64,000 nt of DNA from the NCBI GenBank assembly GCA_013397695.1, contig VYZI01000236.1, positions 147,547 to 211,546 on the forward strand, read 5' to 3'. The position numbers were made by a program, and so were the translations under genes. Shown here one piece after another: positions 1 through 10,098 of the stretch. The DNA comes from Centropus unirufus (taxonomy: Eukaryota > Chordata > Aves > Cuculiformes > Centropidae). The stretch's first letter is position 1. The number at the start of each line of letters is the position of its first letter. The notes beneath the pieces were generated by a model. The model had not been told where the DNA came from. It worked only from the letters and a program-made list of their open reading frames with translations, and made no database searches.

Positions 1-282
1 TACTGCCAGGATGTGGGCATCAAATGTCCAGTAACCTTTGGCAATTTTCTCTACGTGCTCATCTGTTGCTGGAGTCTGCTTTCTTGACCAATATCCCTGG
101 ATGTGCCTCTTGACCATCCAATATCCCTGGATGTGCATCTGGAGGCACAATAACATCCATACCCAAAATGTTGGCAACGTTCACTGCCATAGACAAGTAC
201 TGACTGGTAACTCTCCTCAAAATCCACGCATACTTTGCTAAGACCAAACCAATAGCAGCTCGACTTTCAGTTCCTAAGCATC
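1..282 (-). pseudogene. Decayed protein-coding fragment of unknown origin
   Basis: Read on the minus strand from about 282 down to 1, this shows a protein-like translation: a stretch containing RAAIGLVLAKYAWILRR, then MAVNVANILGMDVIVPPDAHPG. After a one-base frame change near position 60 it continues as EHVEKIAKGYWTFDAHILAV to the window edge. An in-frame 30-bp duplication repeats the AHPGIL block. The frame is closed just upstream (stop near 283-290), although a weak splice-acceptor-like CTAAG precedes it on that strand. The frameshift and duplication argue for a pseudogene or other relic such as a retrocopy or an endogenized foreign sequence. An exon of a minus-strand gene cut by the window edge is the alternative. 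I do not recognise the family. Confidence 0.4.
88..136. repeat. 30-bp tandem duplication
   Basis: The 19-mer CCAATATCCCTGGATGTGC occurs at 88-106 and again at 118-136, exactly 30 bases apart. The spacing is a multiple of three, so on the minus strand it repeats ten residues in frame inside the coding-like fragment. Confidence 0.85.
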
Positions 283-1561
283 CTTAGAATAATACAGAGA
301 CAAGACTTAACTGTTCAAAGTTAGTTTTGTGTCAGACTAAAACTACTCTTTTAGTCCTGAGGCAAACTCGAGCAAATTATGGGACTGTGCTACTGATACA
401 AGCAGTTTGATTCTCTGATCTCTGCCATTAATTTGTCAGTTTTACCCAAGCCCCAAATAACTGGGCTGCATTGAGCAATTTTGAAGTAGCTCACAGGAGG
501 TAAGATTGTCCTGCATGTCTGGATTTTTAGACGGGGCACTCCCTGATCATAAATATGAATTAATTTCTCTACAGATTGTTGAAGACATCATAGACTTTCT
601 CTAAGCAACCTAAAAACAAAAAAAAATCTAAACTAACTCACAAAGAGTAGTTATTTGAATATTGCTGATGAACTTTTTTTCCACTCAGAAGGGGAGACAA
701 TGGCAAGTTTGAAGAGCATTTGCATAGTTGATGTTTTTAGGATAATCTACAGCAATTTTATTTCTTTTTAAATGGTGTCTTGATGAAAATAAAAAAAAAT
801 CTCACCTGGCTAGTTAATACTTGGACATCTAAGTTTAAGTAATGTATTTAACTGCTAGGAAAGTTTCCTTGTGGACCGCTTGCTTCAATAATCTGTTCAG
901 GTAGCTTTTACATTGCCTCTTCTGCAGCGAAAGTATATTCGAGGATGCCTTTGTATCAGCAGCATTTTTTATAGCTTTTATTCTTATTTCACGTGAACCA
1001 CAAGAAGCTGCAGCCTTTTGTGCTTTAAAAATGGGAATGAGTCTGAAATAGTTTTCAATTTGTAGAGTATGTTATGTATAGTTGTACTTCTAAGTACAAA
1101 TTCTAAAGGAAAAATGTTTATTTTCTGGAAAACACATCTTTAATACATTTTCTTTCCCAAATTTACTAAAAACACAGTTTACTTCAGTTGCCATTAACTA
1201 AATAGATGAGAATGTGTTTGGGGTTTTGAGTTGAGTTGCAGGAGCAGGTGGATTGCCATTGAAATGTTCTAGATAAATGAAAGCACTGACTTCTAGTTGC
1301 TGATGCTGGCAGGGTGTTTGCATTGTCACTCTGTGGTTTCAGTGTGGTATTTCAGAAATCTGGGTGATTTTCATGTCTTGGCTTTTAATACTTTGGTGTT
1401 TTGGATTCTTTTCATTTGCCAGGATGATTTAGGATGATACATAGCATTTGCACACCTTTGTTGCCTGGAGGAAATTCATCCTGTAGAGGATTTATTAGTG
1501 AGATCTTATCAGAATAGACACCATGTACTTTGTAAGAACAATTTGTCCTCTTAACTTACAG
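283..1561. other. AT-rich stretch without a gene
   Basis: I see no supported exon here. It contains short A and T runs and no recognisable repeat. If the plus-strand exon at 1562 is real, this is the intron before it. Confidence 0.5.
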
Positions 1562-1632
1562 CGGTACGACATAGAGGAGTATTTGTATTCTGAAGACACT
1601 GTCTTTGAAAACATGAAAATCATTGAAAAGAG
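1562..1632 (+). CDS. Candidate internal exon, unlinked phase
   Basis: An acceptor (TTAACTTACAG) is followed by an open stretch of 23 codons, RYDIEEYLYSEDTVFENMKI plus IEK and a partial codon, then AG|GTAGAG as donor. The other two plus-strand frames are closed by stops, so only this frame can code. The translation is acidic and mixed in composition, like real protein. It would end two bases into a codon, and no clear downstream exon begins with the matching phase, so a linking exon is missing or the call is wrong. It may belong to the PDZ gene to its right or be the tail of an ORF ending at the following TAG. The function is not recognisable. Confidence 0.38.
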
Positions 1633-4600
1633 GTAGAGGGGCCCACCTGAGCTGTTACCAGTTAATAAAGTTTGTTATTAACGAAGGAAGGTGAAAAATG
1701 TATTTCCTCGGAACGTAACAACTCCTGAAGCTGCCAAATAGTTTTCCCCCATAATATTTCTTATGCATTTACAAAAAGTGAGTCTTATGGAGTCCAAAGA
1801 ACCAAGAAATTGTAAATCCTAAATGTCGAGTTCCCCTTCTTTTGTTTTACTCCAAATATTTTAGAGAGACTGTAAAACTACGTTCTTTACTCTGTTACTA
1901 CTACTAATGATTTAAAGCAGTGGCCATTTAAATCTTTTTGGGTCTCAGCTTCTCCATGTATAAAACACAAGAAGACATTTCATACCTTACCTGGGTAGAA
2001 AGAAGACCAATTACTATCTGTAAAATAAGGGGAATAGATATTTTTTTGTCTTCATACTAAGCCTCTTCTGTCTCAAAGCCTGATCCTACAGCATTGAATC
2101 TAATGAGAATCTAATGAGAATAAATTAGTGGAGGTTTTTTTTAAGATAGCTTTGTTTTTGGAGTACAAATGTACTAACTGTTAGCTAAACTGTTGCAGTG
2201 TCCACCTTGAGGAGTGATGGAAGTTTATTGCCCATCTAACACTGTTTTCATGAATGCATTAAGGAGTTGGATAAGGGTTTTTTAGAAAAAAAATAAAATG
2301 GAATAGTTGCTTTGCATTGAAGCACAGGGTACAACAGAGCTGTACCAATAGGTATGGTTGGACTTGACAATCTCGGAGGTTTTTTCCAACCTGGTGATGA
2401 TATGATTCTATGAATCTATGACCTTCCATCTTCTCCTACTAGCAAACTTTGCATGCTACTGACCTCATGAAGAACTTGCAACATCGTGTGGCAACACGGC
2501 TATTCTTGGCTTTGCCCACAAGGATGTGACGAGCCCTGCACAATAACACAGTCAGTGGGCCTGGAAAAAGCATTCCTGCCATTCTCTGTTCCTCACATTA
2601 TGTTGCTAACTGAACTCTGGATTGGAAGTCTGCTATCTTCTTATTCCCAGCCCCTACCTCTTTCCTTTCATCAAAAAAGGTTGAGTTGTAAAAAATGAGG
2701 ATTCAGATTTGTTTCCAAAGTAGTGTTAGCTTACCCTTACAGCATCAGCATTTGTTAGTTAGGTTTCTCCTTTTTATTTCACAAAAGCATAATCCACAGA
2801 TTGTTTTGCTTACAACAGATATGTGCAAATGTAAGCTAAAAGGCAGTTCTGGTTGTTCCATTCGATCTTTTGCTGTTGATAGAAGCAAAAAGTGCTTATA
2901 TAAAGATAATGCCACCTAATGAAAATGTCACGGGTTCTTACCCAGAATTGCCGTTTTGTTTCTATTTTGCTTTAAAGTTCAGTAGATCAAGAATAAATTG
3001 AAGGTTATAATCTCTTAGGTTCCAGATGATGTGAGGTGTGAAACAGATACCGGATTTCTCTTACAACCCTATATTGACATGAGGAAAAATATCCTGCTGT
3101 AGGAGAAGATGGGCAGGGAGGAGTGCCCTGCAGCTCTGGCTTCTCAGCTGAGCTTCAAGGGGCATGAGGATGTACAACCTACTGATGGTCATCAGCTCAC
3201 TCCTGGTGCATACAGGAGGCTACCACAGCAGTTGAAACTACACCTAGGATGGTGAAATGATTGTCAGCATAAGCTTAATAAGAAATCTGTATCTGTTATA
3301 TTGAGAGAACTGCCTTTAACTGGTCTTACTGAATTTGGCAGGACAGATTTGAGAAGCTGTTTAGGATTTGGGATTGCGGTTAAACAAGTATGGCACATTC
3401 CCTAGGAAGAAGTTAAATGCTTCACTGTACCTGTTCTTATTTTTATAGTAATATTGCTTTATGACTTCCTAATGAGCTTAAAAGCTGACAAGCATTTAAA
3501 CTGTCTGTGAGCACCCTGAATGTATTGAGGTGTCACATAAGCTATTCTGAAATAAACCAGACCAAAACAATAGCAAACTATTTGAGCTGGTATGCTATTT
3601 CCCAGTCTGATAAGAATTCCTACCCACCTAGTTAACATTCATAGGAAACAAAGCTGCCCTTTAAGAGTGCCCATTCATTTTCTTAGTCTAGGCAGTGTAA
3701 AGAAATACCAGGAGACACCCTGCCTTGCATTTTCAAATGCTGGGAAGAATGGGAGCCACTACTGTGTTGTGATTATGCTGTTTTTGCATTCAATTCACCA
3801 GTGAGCTAAATCAACAATCAGCTTGAGTGTCCTGAGCAATGTGTTTTAGAGCAATCAGAAGTCTTGGCTGTTTATCAGTGAACAGTGGTATCACTGAGTC
3901 TCAGTGCAGTTCAAAATGTGATTTAACAGCAAATTTCTTGCAGAGGCCAGCCATGCTTTCTATGTACAATGCAAATGAGATGCTGAGGATATGGTCCTCC
4001 TCCGTTTCCTAGTCTTTTCAGCCATACTAACACCAAAAGCAAATGAAGAATCTCAAGGGGAGTTTCGTCAGCAGCTAAAGATGAATCAGGATGTCCAGCA
4101 GCCGCAGCCTTCTCCTATCTTCTTTCTCATCCTTAGATCTAATAAACATGGTGACATCTGGTGTGCTGATAACAGCAAGAAATCTGTGTGTCTGCGAATA
4201 TAACCATTTTGCATTAAAAAGGGAAAAAATGGAAGCTTAAAGAATTGTTAAATCTGAATGCAACATCTGTTTGAACGATGCAAAAGTCAGTCTGTGTTGC
4301 TGATTGCCCCACTGTAAGCTTGTTGATATTTTTTTCATTAGATTGTATTCCTCATCTCTTTGCCTTGCTGGAGTATGTGCATTAACATATTTATTGATAT
4401 GGTGTCAGACTGCTTTTTGCGGTTGGGTTTGTGTCACCATAAGGAAATTTAAAGGCAAGATTAACATAAAGTTTTTTAAGCTAAATGAAAAAAGTTTCTT
4501 TGAAAATGACTTCTGAAGTTCAGTGAAATGAATGTATATAGGCAACCTTGGCACAACTTGCCATATATGAACTGCTGCATATGAAGGAGGAGTGAGTTTT

Positions 4601-4964
4601 TTTGAATGTAAATGTGTCATGGACATTTTGGGAAAACTGGACTGGAATCACTTTGAAAATCAGGAAACCCTAAAACATCAATTTAGTGTTATGCTTTCTA
4701 TTGGGGCCATTCAACCTATGGAACACTTTATTTATAGATCAGTGAAAAAGACCGCGGAACTTGATAGGTTTAATAACACAAAATGTGAAATGAAATGGTC
4801 TTATTGGTTTTCTTAATAGTATAGAGTGTAATATTACTGAAGACTTTTGTTAATTATTCAACTTTTCTTTACAATGTTGAAGGTGGCCTTGTTTCCTTGC
4901 TCATGTAAATCCCTGAAAGCATGCAGTAATTTCAACAGCCTTTTCTTGCTCTTTGTATCCCCAG
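1633..4964. other. Probable intronic DNA
   Basis: This holds one short CR1 tail (2351-2421) and otherwise no recognised element. A mildly coding-looking stretch at 4018-4149 (EESQGEFRQQLKMNQDVQQ) has an acceptor-like TTTTCAG upstream, but its only fitting donor is weak (CATG|GTGACA), so I did not call it an exon. Confidence 0.45.
2351..2421 (+). mobile_element. CR1 LINE 3' tail fragment
   Basis: GGTTGGACTTGACAATCTCGG, the following TTTTTTCCAACCTGGTGATGAT, and the closing GATTCTATGAATCTATGA match the typical 3' end of avian CR1, including its short ATTCTATG-type terminal repeat. It is plus-oriented, heavily 5'-truncated, and carries no coding part. Confidence 0.75.
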
Positions 4965-5017
4965 TTTTTCCCATAAACTGGCCCTGTGTTTCTCTGGGAG
5001 TAAAGATACCTCTCAAG
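4965..5017 (+). CDS. Candidate exon upstream of the PDZ-gene exons
   Basis: A good acceptor (CTTTGTATCCCCAG) and a good donor (CTCAAG|GTAAAA) bracket 53 bases. If one base is carried in from the previous exon, the translation is FPINWPCVSLGVKIPLK and the exon ends in phase 0, which joins in frame to the exon at 5153. The phase does not fit directly to 1562-1632, so at least one unseen exon would lie between them. The short length and lack of a known motif keep this tentative. Confidence 0.35.
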
Positions 5018-5152
5018 GTAAAAAGTGGAAACCTAGTATTTATGAGAAACTAAAATACATGGGAGAACTTGCCAGACTATTTCTGCATGTACATACTTCA
5101 GTCACTTTCTTAAAATCTATTCATTGCCTATTTTTCTTTATCTTCCTCTCAG

Positions 5153-5359
5153 GACTCTATTAAGCGGCATCCCAAGTCTCCTAAACTGTACGGTGGTCAT
5201 AATTGGAGCTCCCAGGGCTCTCGCTGGGCCTCGTTGAAAGGAAAGGAAAATTTTCATGGTGGTAACCTGTACAAATTCAGCTCTGCTAATGGCAAATGGA
5301 GGGAAGGAAGGATCAGTCCCGAGCAAGAAGCGGAGGAACTAGAGGATCCCGATGAGGAT
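5153..5359 (+). CDS. Exon of Scribble/LAP-like PDZ gene, linker before the PDZ
   Basis: A pyrimidine-rich acceptor (TTTCTTTATCTTCCTCTCAG) opens a 69-codon exon beginning DSIKRHPKSPKLYGGHNWSS and ending in the acidic run PEQEAEELEDPDED. It starts and ends in phase 0. The content is a basic, Trp/Gly-containing segment followed by an acidic tail, typical of a flexible linker, and no domain is recognised. The donor chosen is GAT|GTAGGT. A phase-0 alternative, CAA|GTAACT at 5404, would add 15 codons, with VRRDDVVWQ at the end. An 88-98 residue frame continues past the donor but runs into non-coding-looking sequence. Confidence 0.62.
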
Positions 5360-5624
5360 GTAGGTAGTCTCCTTGAAGTCAGGAGGGATGATGTTGTCTG
5401 GCAAGTAACTGCAGCCTGTTCACAGCACTTCGCTGCCGAGCAGTTTGCATTAGTACTGTGCCTGCCTTGCCAGTGCACAGGGTCCAGGATCATATTAAAT
5501 GTTTTATTCCTTTGCTTTGCATGCAATTAAAGAATCTATCCAATCCCCAAGAGTACAGTGCAACTTGCAGGTTGAGTAACCTGAGCAATGATGGTTTATA
5601 TTTTACTCCTACTTATGTCCCCAG

Positions 5625-5651
5625 TTACCAACAGCCCTCCATCTCTCTCAG
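5625..5651 (+). CDS. Candidate 27-bp micro-exon
   Basis: Twenty-seven bases are framed by a strong acceptor (ACTTATGTCCCCAG) and a consensus donor (CAG|GTAAGT). In phase 0 it reads LPTALHLSQ and would keep the frame between the exons at 5153 and 7495 whether included or skipped. An alternatively spliced cassette is possible. The splice sites are the only evidence, as nine residues are too few to judge coding character. Confidence 0.4.
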
Positions 5652-7494
5652 GTAAGTAGGTTGTTGTTAGTATTTGAAGCTCAACGTCTCCCAAGGAGTG
5701 GATGGTAGAAAAGTGGGACCTCAGTGCTAATCTACTACATATTTAGTTGTGGGTAGTGCTTTTCCAGGTGCCGACACCTGGGAAACCCTGGATGCTGTGG
5801 ATTTTCTAACCAACACCCACCAAGTGTCTGTCACCTGGGTGGCAGCTTCACTGTCTTCTCAGTCATAACCAGGGAAGAGGATGTTGTATAGGAGGTGATT
5901 GCACTCCCACTGCCTTTCCCTTTCGGGGCATTGTTCACCAGTCTTTCCTCCAGATGTTTGCTGAGAGTTGCAGAAGAAATTTGGGCTCCTGCTCCTCTAC
6001 TAGGATATATCCATTCCCTCCTTGCTTACAGCTGCTTCTGGTTTGCTCCCTCCTTCGGCTCCAACTCCCAGCCCTTGCTTCTAGCCTTTCTCCCCAACAC
6101 CCTTGGTTCTGCCTCCTTGCTGATGGATCTGGGTTAGTCAGCCCCAGGCTGTTAAAAGAGAAATCTCCCACAAGAGAGAAAAAGATAATGAAAGTTTTAT
6201 GTGAGTTAAAGCTAAACAAATTCCCTTTTAATTTTAAGTGAAAATAGGAAGCAATCATGCCTTGCTTGCTCTCCCTGGGGTTAGCGATGCTTCTTTCCAT
6301 CTCAACTGAAAACAGATTGTGGGAAAACTCTGATATAGATTGAAAAAGAAAGTGTCCAGTGGGGTTTCTGCACAGCTGTTCACAGTAATGCCACTGATTT
6401 TTATTTCTGGTATTAAACTTGCAAGCTTAGGAAGACATTTGTCAGGTTTATTTTCAAAGATGTTGACCTTTGTTTTATGCATCATTTTACTGCCAACAGA
6501 AGATATAAGGATTACGGCAATATGAAATAGTGATTTAACCTTACCCGTCAAAGTACAGAGCAAAAATAAGCTAAATATAAATAAAGCATGCATAAAATGT
6601 TAAAAGAATTTGGACATCATGGCTGACTTTTCCAGGCATGACTGATAACTGGAATACATCATTGTGTTTTTCAGTCACTTGTCTGAAAACTTTTTCACTT
6701 GTCTGAAACTTTGTTTAGTGGATGGGTTTTAATTATGTATTTCTCTTTTCAAGCCCTTGTGGTTTAGCCAAGCATAGGGTGAAATTGTCTGTTCCTCTCT
6801 ACTTTTCAGAGTAGATACGTCCTAAAGCCAAGCTTCAAGGCAGGCTTTGAGATGTCTCTCCTTTGAGGCTTCACTTCCAGTGGATCCCTAATTCACTAAG
6901 CTTGGAGGTCTCCACTCTCTGCCATGTGCAGCTAAATAATCCAATTATATAAACAAAATGTTTTCTTAGAGATCTAGATGCAAGGTAGGCGCTTGCTTTC
7001 CCTCTCGCACCTGTGCTTCCCAACATAGGGTATGATCCTTGGGGAACTATGAGAAATGTTTTATTTTCTGTATGAAATGCCCCTTCCTTTGCCTTGTGTG
7101 CAGTTCCTTGCTTTGCAACAGTGGATTCAGTGCTCCTGAGCGCTTGTTCCCATGCTCCGTCCTTTTCATAGGGTATTGCAGGATTTGGTAGGATATGTGT
7201 GTGCTATATGGGCTCGAGTCTGTCAGGGGATCTAGCGAAAGGTTGTATGAATCCCAGTCCTTTCCCTGTTTCTACAATTTCCACTCCCATATTAAGGGAA
7301 AAAATGCGCTGAGAAATAATGATAAAAGATATTTATACATTTGCTTTAAAGCTGTAATTTTGTTTTCTATGAAACAAATCCTAAGGTGCAGCAATGTGGT
7401 AGAAAGGAACAGATCCACTTTACCTGGGTCTGGGTATCAGGTAGGCGTTCTCCTTGCTGTCGCTATGTTTACCTTTTTTATCCTTAACCCCCAG
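5652..7494. other. Probable intron
   Basis: No supported exon. A near-perfect 20-bp tandem duplication (TCACTTGTCTGAAA...) lies at about 6675-6714, just after an acceptor-like TTTTTCAG, but the frames beyond it close quickly. Confidence 0.5.
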
Positions 7495-7731
7495 GAACCT
7501 ATTTCCAAGTTTTCTGGCAGCCTTTTTGATACTGATGATAGCATGAGAAATCAAAGAAATACCAGAACTGCTCTTCAAGAAAAGCACAAGTCGGCAATGA
7601 AAGGGAAGACTCTTCCAGGGACTAACGCTAAGTTGCAGCCGCCTGTCTCGGGAGCAGGAAGCTTCCCTGGCGAGAGCAGCCGGTTCCTAGAGGAATCGAG
7701 GGCAGTAGATGCACCACAGCCCCCACTGAAG
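7495..7731 (+). CDS. Exon of Scribble/LAP-like PDZ gene, low-complexity linker
   Basis: The acceptor TTTTTTATCCTTAACCCCCAG and donor CTGAAG|GTAATG bound 79 codons in phase 0/0. The translation begins EPISKFSGSLFDTDDSMRNQ, passes through a basic stretch (QEKHKSAMKGK) and a Pro/Gly/Ser stretch, and ends AVDAPQPPLK. It directly precedes the first PDZ exon, so it is probably the disordered linker N-terminal to the PDZ domain. The surrounding frame stays open from 7195 to 7836, but the flanking translation is not coding-like, and the splice sites delimit the real part. Confidence 0.62.
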
Positions 7732-9267
7732 GTAATGAAGTGCTGCACAGGCTGGGCTTGCTCATGGGGGTGTGCATGTGTCCATGGGCAGGTCTGCTTC
7801 TTGTGCAAGGCAGTTGATAAAATAAAAGAAGCATAAAAGGGAAGGCATTGCATGGTAGACATCATGAGACTTATCTTTCACAGAGTGGAAGCTGAGGTTG
7901 TCCTTGCTCTCACTGGCTAAAATGGAAAAAAAGAGTTTTCCATTAAAAAAAACCCAAACAAACAACTTTTCTTTGTAGCCATTCAATACTATTCAATACT
8001 ATACTGAATGTAGCAATTCAATTCATTTTGTATGAGCTTAGGACCTCTGTAAGGTCAGGTCGAGGGTGTGTGCAGGCTGGCACTCAGCAAAATCTTCACT
8101 CTAGTCTATTGTTTAGGAGCAGAGGCATGGCCTTGCCCTCAGCATGAGAAAGCCTCTGTCCTGTGACAAGGGGTGGGAATGTTCAGGTGAAAACTAATCA
8201 GTGAGAACTGCAGGAGTTAGGCTAGGATTTATGGAGAAAACTGCTCTGAAGTCAATGGAAACATCCCATCTTGGCATGCTTTGGAGCACATGGGGAAACA
8301 TGCCTTATGGTTTGAACTTGAATTGTCTTAGAGATATGACTCAAATAAATGAAAATTAGAGCATTTCACTAATGTGACAAGGTGAAATATATTTTGCATT
8401 CAGATTCAACTACACTACAGTCAAGTATACCTTAGATTTAATATGATTGTTGCTTTAGCAACTAGTAAATTATTATTATTTAATACCAAGCATATTAAAT
8501 ACTAAAGAAAAAACCCAAACCAGTAACTGGGAGGAATAATTCTTAAATGTAAGTTGTCATTGGAATGTGAAACTAATTTTATTTGGCCTTTGATGTGAAT
8601 TCTGTAAATTAAAAAAAAATAAATCTAAAATTTTGCTGTGAATTTTTGCCAATACCAGCAAGAGGAGAATGGACTAGCTAGATTATAGTTTCTACTGCCT
8701 TTTGAAAAGAAGCTTCTTGATATTTTTACTTTTAAGTCAATGGTTAGAATATTGTCTAAACTTTTGATGAAATTACACAAACACAGAGAAAGACAGTTTA
8801 AAGAAAATTACTATAATAGTACTCAGATTCAGAAATCTTCTCTCAAAAGAGTTGATAGTAAGCAAATCAGGCTGTAGAAGTTCCAAAGCTATTTTTTTCC
8901 ATAAATGTATCAAAAAATATTTACTTTTCATTCCTCCTGTGTACTGGTGGTGTTACCAACATCAATGCTCAGTAAATCAATGGGTTTTATGAAACAATGA
9001 GTTTTATCAGCAGCCTTATAAACAGCTTTATGTGGTTTAGGCATGACTCAAATCTGGGTAAATAATGCATTCTTGGTGTTGTTGAGGAGTAAAGACTAGT
9101 CTTGCATGTGTGAATGTTGAACAGCAGCACCATTTTTCTCTGGGCTGAGATCTACAGGGGCAAATCTGCAGGCGTTCGAGTGGGAGGTAAATTTTGCATT
9201 GCTCATGTAATTAATAGGCAATGTTTTTGATTAATCAGGCCACTTATCCATTATAATTCTTTTCCAG
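7732..9267. other. Probable intron
   Basis: No exon or recognisable mobile element is seen. It contains a short direct repeat ATTCAATACT at 7981-8001 and generally AT-rich DNA. Confidence 0.5.
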
Positions 9268-9357
9268 ATAACCATTACTGTGTGCAGTCAAATGGGGAGT
9301 CTTGGTATTAGCATTGCTGGTGGAAAGGGCTCATCTCCATATAAAGACAATGATGAG
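9268..9357 (+). CDS. PDZ domain exon 1 (ligand-binding loop)
   Basis: The acceptor ATTCTTTTCCAG and donor GATGAG|GTGCAT bound 30 codons in phase 0/0. The translation ITITVCSQMGSLGISIAGGK, then GSSPYKDNDE, holds the first PDZ beta strand, the carboxylate-binding loop (SLGI in the place of the family's GLGF) and the second strand ISIAGGKGS. The GKGS-x-PYK-x-x-DE run closely resembles the first PDZ domain of Scribble, a cortical scaffold that sets epithelial polarity. PDZ domains bind C-terminal peptides of partner proteins. The domain continues in the next exon. The PDZ identity is secure, but the family assignment is by resemblance. Confidence 0.85.
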
Positions 9358-10020
9358 GTGCATTTCATTACTCAAAATTTATCTAGTAATTGTTGAAAGA
9401 CAGTAACGAGCAGTTCTTTGAAGCTATTGTGTTTTGTTTTCTTTTTTCTTTCTGAGGTTCTATTCAATGTTACATAACTGCCTTTGTAATAAAGCCAACA
9501 AGGGAACATAGGGGTAACTTATTTCCCAATATAGGAGTCAGCAATAGATTTTGATGGTAAAGCTCCTGGAGGGACGTCTTAGAGAGAAAACCCAATGTAA
9601 ACCAATGATTTTCCAAAGAGAACCTGATAGTTGAAACCCTGCTGGCTACTTTCCACTTTCTGTCTCGGTTTGGGAGTCTCCCTCTTGGCAATCCACATGC
9701 CTCTCCCATCACATTTGCTCATTCCCAGGAGCTAACTTGATTTGAGAGAAGTTTCTCATATATTCTCACTTAATTATCGTTTAAATAAATCTTTGTTTCC
9801 TATTCTGTCCCCTACTGCATAATGTAAACAATTAATGGCTTTTGTTCATTGTGTTAGCCATGGAGGCTTTTTCTTGCTAATGTGCTAAGACACTTAGTTT
9901 TTATTTTAATAGAGGCTCCAGAACAACAAGTCTTGATAAGTACTTCCCATTGGCTTTTTACATCTAAGAACAATAAAAGAAACTGCATCAGGTCTGAAAC
10001 CTGTCTTTTGTCTTACCCAG
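9358..10020. other. Intron between the two PDZ exons
   Basis: This is 663 bases of AT-rich sequence with a clear polypyrimidine tract and acceptor at its right end (CTGTCTTTTGTCTTACCCAG). No repeat is recognised. Confidence 0.7.
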
Positions 10021-10098
10021 GGGATCATGGTTGCGCGGCTGCCGAAAGATGGTCCAGCAGACTTGGCTGGGGTACAAGCAGGGGACAGAGTGGCAGAG
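10021..10098 (+). CDS. PDZ domain exon 2
   Basis: The exon follows a strong acceptor and reads GIMVARLPKDGPADLAGVQA, then GDRVAE. This is the PDZ strand (usually GIFV), the GPA-x-x-AG turn and helix, and the GD-x-x-x-x-V/N strand. The GPADLAG segment is characteristic of LAP-family first PDZ domains. I end the exon at GAG|GTAGAT, which keeps phase 0. The next three codons of genomic sequence, GTA GAT GGG, translate as VDG, which is the normal PDZ continuation. Splicing here therefore removes it, or the true donor lies slightly further right. The frame stays open to 10221 but soon stops looking like a PDZ. Confidence 0.78.

Noticed and set aside
4018..4149. Coding-looking stretch EESQGEFRQQLKMNQDVQQ
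   Set aside because: The only donor that fits the phase is weak, and the incoming phase does not match exon 1562.
4592..4816. 74-codon open frame on the plus strand
   Set aside because: No splice sites fit, no motif is seen, and it lies in probable intron. A chance open frame in AT-rich DNA is sufficient.
5254..5526. Antisense open frame opposite exon 5153
   Set aside because: It is a shadow of the sense exon; its Ser-rich translation comes from the complementary acidic codons.
7195..7836. 213-codon open frame as one coding sequence
   Set aside because: Only the part between the acceptor at 7494 and the donor at 7732 looks like protein. The flanks read as intron, so I kept the exon 7495-7731.
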